Assembly (NCBI GenBank): GCA_022340585.1
Contig: JAJDNS010000075.1
Coordinates: 1-64,000, forward strand
Reading direction: 5' to 3'
Length of the DNA: 64,000 nucleotides
Source of the DNA: Acidobacteriota bacterium
GTDB taxonomy: Bacteria; Acidobacteriota; Vicinamibacteria; Fen-336
Part shown: positions 59,674 to 64,000 of the stretch, piece after piece
Layout of the letters: every line of letters starts with the position of its first letter
Position numbering within the stretch: position 1 is the first letter of the stretch
Notes under the pieces: generated by a model
Told to the model about the DNA's origin: nothing
Databases searched by the model: none
What the model saw: only the letters and a program-made list of their open reading frames with translations
Program-made: the position numbers and the translations under genes

Positions 59674-59945
59674 CACGCCTCGTCGCCGCGCTGCTCGTCG
59701 TCGGAGCGGGGCTCGCCTCGTACGCGGTGCCGTTCTCCTCGACCCTCGCCTTCCAGGGAGGCGAGGGGGACCTCGTGCTCCGTGACGGCGCGTGGGTCCA
59801 CGAGCCGTCCGGAGCCCGTCTGGATGACGCACGAGGTGGCCCCGCGAGGTCAGCCGCGCAGAGGCTCGAAGGATTCGACACCTACTGGTACATGTGGAGC
59901 CTCACCCACCCGGACACTCGCATCCTGGAGACGATACGCAACTGA
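59670..59945 (+). CDS. Small exported protein resembling the C-terminus of DUF3179
   Basis: 91 residues starting at an ATG that overlaps the exonuclease stop by 4 nt. A signal peptide (LVAALLVVGAGLASYAVPFSS) is followed by LVLRDGAWVHEPSGARLDD and FDTYWYMWSLTHPDTRILE. The latter resembles the end of the ~300-residue DUF3179 domain. Most of that domain is missing, so it is either an internally deleted relative or a distinct small family. No catalytic residue is evident. Confidence 0.55.
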   Translation: MTRLVAALLVVGAGLASYAVPFSSTLAFQGGEGDLVLRDGAWVHEPSGARLDDARGGPARSAAQRLEGFDTYWYMWSLTHPDTRILETIRN

Positions 59946-60011
59946 GTACCGGTCGGCGTCGGCCGTCCCCGGCGGGCGGCGCCCCTCGGGGTCCTCTGCT
60001 ACGATCTGGCC

Positions 60012-60389
60012 ATGCTCTCCTTTGGGCACTACAACATGGTCAATGCCGAAGGGGCCGACGAGACCCAGCGACAGCTCCTCGCGCTCATGCGTGACTATCG
60101 CCAGGATCTCGGCGCCGGGTTCGTCCGGAGCACCATGGACCTGATGGCCGGCTTCAGCCTCGCCTTCTCGATCCTGTCGCTGGGGATCGGCCTTCTCAAC
60201 CTGCTCCTCCTGCGCCACGAGGCGGGCTTCTCACCGCTGCTGCGCAGCGCCGCCGCGGTCGACGCGGGGATCTTCGGGATCATGAGCGCGATGGCCCTGC
60301 GCTACTGGTTCTCCGTGCCCTTCTCCTTTCTGGCCCTGGCCTTCCTCTGCTTCGGAGCGTCGCTGGCCCTTTCTCGGCGCCGCGGCTGA
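60012..60389 (+). CDS. Small four-helix membrane protein, conserved hypothetical
   Basis: 125 residues. The N-terminus is soluble (LSFGHYNMVNAEGADETQRQLLALMRDYRQDLG), followed by four helices (STMDLMAGFSLAFSILSLGIGLLNLLLL, AAAVDAGIFGIMSAMAL, WFSVPFSFLALAFLCFGASLAL). TACGAT (60000-60005) ends six bases before the ATG, indicating a nearly leaderless transcript. It is the probable first gene of a five-gene unit ending in NAD synthetase; only 2 nt separate it from nadM. Confidence 0.65.
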   Translation: MLSFGHYNMVNAEGADETQRQLLALMRDYRQDLGAGFVRSTMDLMAGFSLAFSILSLGIGLLNLLLLRHEAGFSPLLRSAAAVDAGIFGIMSAMALRYWFSVPFSFLALAFLCFGASLALSRRRG

Positions 60390-60391
60390 AC

Positions 60392-60955
60392 GTGAGAGCT
60401 CCCGAACGACACCTGGACCGAGTCGGGATGATCGCCCGCTGGAAGCCCGTCCACCTGGGCCACCTTGCCGCACTGCATGCCCTCTCGGCCCGGGCCGGGC
60501 ACGCCCTCGTCGGGATCGGCAGCTCCAACCGTCTGAATGCTCGCAACCCGTTCACCGCGATTGAGACGCGTGAGATGCTCGATCTCGTCCTCGGTGATCG
60601 CACCAACGTCACCGTGCTCGAGGTGCCCGACCTGGAAGACGGCCCGCGTTGGCGGGTCATGGTCGTGAAGCTGTTCGGACCCCTCGACGCCTTCGTCACC
60701 GCAAACCCCGACGTCGCGGGGCTTCTCGCCGGGGACTACCGCATCCTGCGGCCGGTGGACCTCGTGCCGGTCGACGAGCGCGTTCCGGTCGACGGCACCG
60801 GGGTGCGCCGGGAGATGGCCCGTGGTGACGGCTGGCGTTCCCTCGTCCCGGAGGCGGTCGCCTCCTACATCTCGGAGCGAGGGCTCGACCAGCGCTTCCG
60901 TACCGACTTCGGACTCGAGACCCTTGCGCTCGAGGCGCCGCCGATGGTGAGGTGA
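60392..60955 (+). CDS. nadM: Nicotinamide-nucleotide adenylyltransferase, NadM-like
   Basis: 187 residues from a GTG two bases after the previous stop. The nucleotidyltransferase HxGH motif is ARWKPVHLGHLAAL (residues 15-28). GIGSSNRLNARNPFTAIETREML is the NMN/NaMN-binding loop of archaeal-type NMN adenylyltransferases, and VDGTGVRREMARGDGWRSLVPEAVASYI matches their C-terminal signature. It makes NAD or NaAD from NMN or NaMN + ATP. It is in one operon with NAD synthetase, so NaMN to NaAD to NAD is the likely order. Confidence 0.82.
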   Translation: MRAPERHLDRVGMIARWKPVHLGHLAALHALSARAGHALVGIGSSNRLNARNPFTAIETREMLDLVLGDRTNVTVLEVPDLEDGPRWRVMVVKLFGPLDAFVTANPDVAGLLAGDYRILRPVDLVPVDERVPVDGTGVRREMARGDGWRSLVPEAVASYISERGLDQRFRTDFGLETLALEAPPMVR

Positions 60956-60958
60956 CCA

Positions 60959-61921
60959 ATGTATTCCTGGGACGACGACACCAGCTCCTGGTATGGGAAG
61001 TCGAGCTACGCCTACGGGAAGTCGGGGGCCGACCGACGGGCCCGGGCGGCCCGCCGCGCCGCCGCGGCCGGTGGACGGACCTACGAGCGCCGGTCGGGGC
61101 CCAACGAGAGGATCATCGACCCGAGCAAGCACGTCCGCTCGGATTCGAAGAACCCGCTCCTGGTGGCGGTCGACGTGACCGGATCCATGGCGAGCTGGCC
61201 GGCCGAGATCTTCGACCGTCTTCCCCTGCTCTACAACACGCTCTCCCAGTACCGCGAGGACCTCGAGATCTGCTTCGCCGCGATCGGCGACGCCGGTGTG
61301 GATCGCTGGCCTCTCCAGGTCACCAGCTTTGCGGGGGGCTACGACCTCGAGCAGCTCCTGAAGTCGCTCTACGGTGAGGGCGGCGGCGGAGACGCTCCCG
61401 AGAGCTACGGCCTCTTCGCTCAGTGGGTCGACACCCACGTGACCGTACCGGAGGCCGAGGAGAAGCCGTTCCTCATCGTCTTTGGCGACATCACCATGCA
61501 CGCGAAGGTACCGCAGGACCAGATCCGGAAGCTCCTCGGGGATGACCGCCAGGGCGACGTCGACGCTCTCGAGGTGTGGCGTCGGGTGGCGAAGCGCTAC
61601 AACGTCTGGTTCCTGCGTCGGGGAAGCGACCGTGCGAACGACCAGGTCGACCAGCAGTGGGCGAGGGCCATCGGTGCGCAGAAGATCATGCGTATCGAGG
61701 ACGAGCAGCGCGCGGTGGACTACGCCATGGGGCTGATCGCCCGGGCCTGGGGTCACTTCGACGATTTCCAGGACAACATGCGCGCGCGTCAGCCCGAGGA
61801 GAAGGTGGCGAAGCTCTCGAAGCCCATTGCGATGGTGTGCCCGCGCTGCGGCGCGTCGATTCCCACCGACGCCGGGGGGCTGTTCGCCTGTGGCTATTGC
61901 GGGATCACCCTGAAGCTCTAG
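60959..61921 (+). CDS. VWA-domain protein with C-terminal zinc ribbon
   Basis: 320 residues, 3 nt after nadM. The N-terminal ~50 residues are Tyr/Ser/Arg-rich (YSWDDDTSSWYGKSSYAYGK). The VWA domain (residues ~65-270) has the metal-ion site DVTGSM and a later acidic strand FLIVFGDITMH. A zinc ribbon ends the protein (CPRCGASIPTDAGGLFACGYCG). It is cytoplasmic, with no signal peptide. The role is unknown; co-transcription with NAD enzymes and a pyruvate-kinase-like protein suggests a metabolic or assembly function. Confidence 0.85.
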   Translation: MYSWDDDTSSWYGKSSYAYGKSGADRRARAARRAAAAGGRTYERRSGPNERIIDPSKHVRSDSKNPLLVAVDVTGSMASWPAEIFDRLPLLYNTLSQYREDLEICFAAIGDAGVDRWPLQVTSFAGGYDLEQLLKSLYGEGGGGDAPESYGLFAQWVDTHVTVPEAEEKPFLIVFGDITMHAKVPQDQIRKLLGDDRQGDVDALEVWRRVAKRYNVWFLRRGSDRANDQVDQQWARAIGAQKIMRIEDEQRAVDYAMGLIARAWGHFDDFQDNMRARQPEEKVAKLSKPIAMVCPRCGASIPTDAGGLFACGYCGITLKL

Positions 61922-61937
61922 GAGAGGCGGAGCGACC

Positions 61938-62831
61938 GTGAGGGTCGGCGCCATCGTCACCGTCCCGCCCTACGCGGACTTCCTCGAGGAGGTGGCCACC
62001 CACCCCCTCGTGCAGGGGCTGCGTCTCAATACCGTGATGCCCCTGCACGAGAAACCGGCAGCGGTCCTGGATCGTCTCGGAGGGCTCGGGCCGCCGCTGT
62101 GGGTCGACCTGAAGGGCCGGCAGCTCCGGGTGGCCGAGGCCGGGATCCCTCCGTTCACCGAGGTGCGCCTCAGCCACCGGATCCGCGTGCCGACACCGGT
62201 GGACGCGTGGTTCAGCGACGGCCACGAGCGGGTGCGCGTGGCGGCGGTGGACGGCGACCGCCTCATCCTCGCCGATGGCCCCCGGCGCCTGGTGGGGCCC
62301 GGGGAGTCCGTCAACATCGTGGACCCCGGGCTCGAGGTCGAGGGCACGCTCACCTCGCGGGACCGCGAGTATCTCGAGGCGATGGCGAAGGTCGAGCTGA
62401 CCCACGTGATGCTCTCCTACGTGGAGCGGCCGTCCGACGTGAAGGAAGTGCAGGAACTTCTCCCCGGAGCCGAGGTCGTCCTGAAGATCGAGAGCGACGC
62501 CGGACTGGCCCTCGCGCGGGACCACGGGGCCACTCTCGGACAGCTGTGCGCGGGCCGTGGAGACCTCTACGTGGAGGTCCGACGACCCCACCGGATCGTC
62601 GGGGCGCTGCGGACGATCGTCGACGCCGATCCCGAGGCCATCGCCGCCAGCCGACTCTTCGACTCGCTTGCGGACGACCCGGTCCCGTCGGCGGCGGACA
62701 TCGGCGACGCAGCGTTTCTCATGGGACTGGGCTACCGCACCTTCCTGCTCGGAGATGTGGTGTGCCTCCGGCGGGACTCGGTGCTTGCCGCCTTGAACCT
62801 CCTCGAGGCCGTGGCCGGAGAGCTGGACTGA
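61938..62831 (+). CDS. Pyruvate-kinase-fold protein of unknown function
   Basis: 297 residues from a GTG. Pyruvate-kinase motifs are recognisable in reduced form: LWVDLKGRQLRVAE (residues 55-67; PK has DLKGPEIR), a B-domain-like insertion (~85-140; VAAVDGDRLILADGPRRLVG), VVLKIESDAGLALARD (181-195; PK has KIEN-EG) and CAGRGDLYVEV (204-214; PK has ARGDLGVE). The C-terminal regulatory domain of pyruvate kinase is missing. It could be a divergent phosphoenolpyruvate/pyruvate enzyme or a phosphotransferase of new specificity. It sits between the VWA gene and nadE. Confidence 0.7.
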   Translation: MRVGAIVTVPPYADFLEEVATHPLVQGLRLNTVMPLHEKPAAVLDRLGGLGPPLWVDLKGRQLRVAEAGIPPFTEVRLSHRIRVPTPVDAWFSDGHERVRVAAVDGDRLILADGPRRLVGPGESVNIVDPGLEVEGTLTSRDREYLEAMAKVELTHVMLSYVERPSDVKEVQELLPGAEVVLKIESDAGLALARDHGATLGQLCAGRGDLYVEVRRPHRIVGALRTIVDADPEAIAASRLFDSLADDPVPSAADIGDAAFLMGLGYRTFLLGDVVCLRRDSVLAALNLLEAVAGELD

Positions 62832-62852
62832 GGGCATGGAGTGGCCGTTGCC

Positions 62853-64000
62853 ATGAAGATCGGCCTCGCCCAGATCGACTGCTGGGTCGGCGATCTCGAG
62901 GGGAACGTCGACCGCTGCGTGGCCGCGATCGAGGAGGCGGCGGAGGGCGGGGCCGAGCTGGTTGTGCTGCCGGAGCTGGCCGTGACCGGGTACCCGCCTC
63001 GAGACCTTCTTCTCGACGACAGCTTCGTGGACGCGGCCATCGAGGCGACCTCGGACCTGGCCGAGCGCACGCGGGACGCACCACCCGTGGTGGTGGGTAC
63101 CGTGGCTCGCTCCGGCACCCGGACTCCGCGTCATCCCGGACTTCACAACGTGGCCGCGCTCCTCGAACAGGGCCAGGTGAGGGCCCAGGTGGCCAAGCGC
63201 ATTCTGCCCGCGTACGACGTCTTCTACGAGCCCCGGTGGTTCCTCCCGGGGAAGGAGCAGGCCCCGATCGAGCTGTCTGGGCGAGGCGTGGGACTCCTCG
63301 TCTGCGAGGACCTGTGGGACGAGGACTACCCCGTTCATCCTCCCGCCGAGCTGCGGGCGGCCGGGGCCGAGCTGCTCGTCTGCCTGGCCGCCCTCCCGTT
63401 CCGTCGAGGTGCGGCCGGCGCCCGACTGCACCACGCCGGTCGGGCCGGGCTGCCAGTCGTCCACGTCAGCGCGGTGGGAGCGCAGGACGAGATCGTCTTC
63501 GATGGCCGCAGCTTCGTGCTGGACGCGGAGGGGGGCTTCTTCACGCAACTGCCCGCCTTCGAGGAGGCGGTGGAGGTCGTTGACGTTCCGGTCGGCCCGA
63601 GAGCGAGACCCAACGGAGAGATGCTTCGTCGCACGCTCAACGACGAAGCTCCCGCCAGGGACACGAAAGACCTCGACGAGCTGCGCGACGCGCTCGTCCT
63701 GGGCATCCGCGGGTTCGCCGAGAAGAACCGCCTCGGACGTGGGTTCCTTGGGCTCTCGGGTGGCATCGATTCTGCCCTGGTGGCGCGCCTCGCGACGGAC
63801 GCCCTGGGCCCGGACCGAGTCTCCGCCGTGGCGCTGCCTTCGCGCCACACCGATCCCGCCTCCACCGGCGCCGCTCGTGAAATCGCCTCCTCCCTCGGAA
63901 TCGCCCTCGAGGTCGTGCCCATCGAGACACTGCACCGCGCCGCGGAGGGCCTGCTGGGCGCCGTCCTCGACGAGACCACCGCCGGCCGATTGGCCGACGA
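62853..64000 (+). CDS. nadE: Glutamine-dependent NAD+ synthetase (3' end beyond window)
   Basis: 383 residues visible from the ATG at 62853; an in-frame GTG at 62841 is possible. The N-terminal nitrilase-type glutaminase has the triad Glu41 (VLPELAVTGYPPRDL), Lys115 (VAKRILPAYDVFYEPRWF) and Cys151 (LLVCEDLWDEDYP). The synthetase domain starts near residue 280 with the PP-loop GLSGGIDSALVARLA (300-314). It converts deamido-NAD to NAD using Gln and ATP. It is the last visible gene of the nadM operon. The protein should be ~550-580 residues, so the remaining third is off the window. Confidence 0.93.
   Translation, partial: MKIGLAQIDCWVGDLEGNVDRCVAAIEEAAEGGAELVVLPELAVTGYPPRDLLLDDSFVDAAIEATSDLAERTRDAPPVVVGTVARSGTRTPRHPGLHNVAALLEQGQVRAQVAKRILPAYDVFYEPRWFLPGKEQAPIELSGRGVGLLVCEDLWDEDYPVHPPAELRAAGAELLVCLAALPFRRGAAGARLHHAGRAGLPVVHVSAVGAQDEIVFDGRSFVLDAEGGFFTQLPAFEEAVEVVDVPVGPRARPNGEMLRRTLNDEAPARDTKDLDELRDALVLGIRGFAEKNRLGRGFLGLSGGIDSALVARLATDALGPDRVSAVALPSRHTDPASTGAAREIASSLGIALEVVPIETLHRAAEGLLGAVLDETTAGRLAD

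Noticed and set aside
1-64000. tRNA, rRNA, transposase, integrase or phage genes
   Set aside because: None were recognised on either strand by reading; a tRNAscan/Infernal search would settle RNA genes.

Overview
The window reads as chromosomal DNA from a high-G+C, Gram-negative, aerobic heterotroph. Evidence for an outer membrane is direct: beta-barrel proteins ending in F, a TonB-dependent receptor, a porin and lipoprotein signal peptides. The mix (carboxypeptidase-regulatory-type TonB receptor, winged-helix/FHA protein, Mrp antiporter, GH42/GH10 secreted glycosidases, CFA/DUF1365/COG2907 lipid operon) would suit an Acidobacteriota-like (e.g. Thermoanaerobaculia) or another deep soil/marine lineage; this placement is an inference and is weak. 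No rRNA, tRNA, CRISPR array, transposase or phage gene was seen. Genes are dense, and many junctions are 4-nt ATGA/GTGA overlaps.

Layout. 1-1.1 kb: tail of a CDGSH iron-sulfur protein and an outer-membrane protein. 1.2-6.8 kb (minus): a lipid-modification operon (COG2907 flavoprotein, DUF1365, cyclopropane fatty acid synthase, DUF2062, a second CFA/CNMT-type methyltransferase, a small frameshifted gene, DUF2177). 6.9-13.9 kb: an RsbU/SpoIIE-type phosphatase, a secreted protein with a truncated Calx-beta tail, a GH42 glycosidase with a DUF6786-like lipoprotein, and a polysaccharide deacetylase. 14-17 kb: an epimerase-GNAT-DapA-like operon. 17.1-27.4 kb: NhaA, a BLUF photosensor, Dps, and a complete mrpABCDEFG Na+/H+ antiporter operon flanked by two pirins. 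27.4-31.1 kb: GH10 xylanase, DUF4019 protein, an AT-rich scar joined to a truncated NosY-like permease, an array of four 20-bp repeats, and PPK2. 31.3-38.3 kb: GT-C-like membrane protein, ADP-forming acyl-CoA synthetase, strictosidine-synthase-like protein, MtaA/UroD-like protein, DUF456 protein. 38.3-41.9 kb (minus): CotH kinase, OprO/P-type porin, DUF4956. 42.2-49.2 kb: a hybrid histidine kinase with a structured leader, then a TPP riboswitch, TonB receptor, PnuC-family transporter and NadR-like kinase. 49.2-58.7 kb: TerB-like, Dabb, PstS-like, TPR, Lon-like protease, winged-helix/FHA, Fe-S and DUF3943 proteins. 58.8-64 kb: exonuclease, DUF3179-like protein, a 4-TM protein, NadM, VWA, pyruvate-kinase-like protein and the start of glutamine-dependent NAD synthetase.

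How parts work together. The clearest functional unit is the thiamine locus: a TPP riboswitch ahead of an outer-membrane receptor, an inner-membrane PnuC-type channel and a small P-loop kinase that could trap the vitamin. The sodium/pH block (NhaA, Mrp) and the stress genes (Dps, pirins, BLUF) lie together. The DUF4956-porin-CotH block resembles the bacterial neighbourhoods that normally include a VTC polyphosphate polymerase, which is absent here, while PPK2 lies about 7 kb away. The final operon couples the last two NAD biosynthesis steps to two proteins of unknown role.

Most candidate promoters share a TAnnnT hexamer, often preceded by GC, 7-35 bp before the start codon. Several starts are so close to it that leaderless or near-leaderless transcripts are likely.
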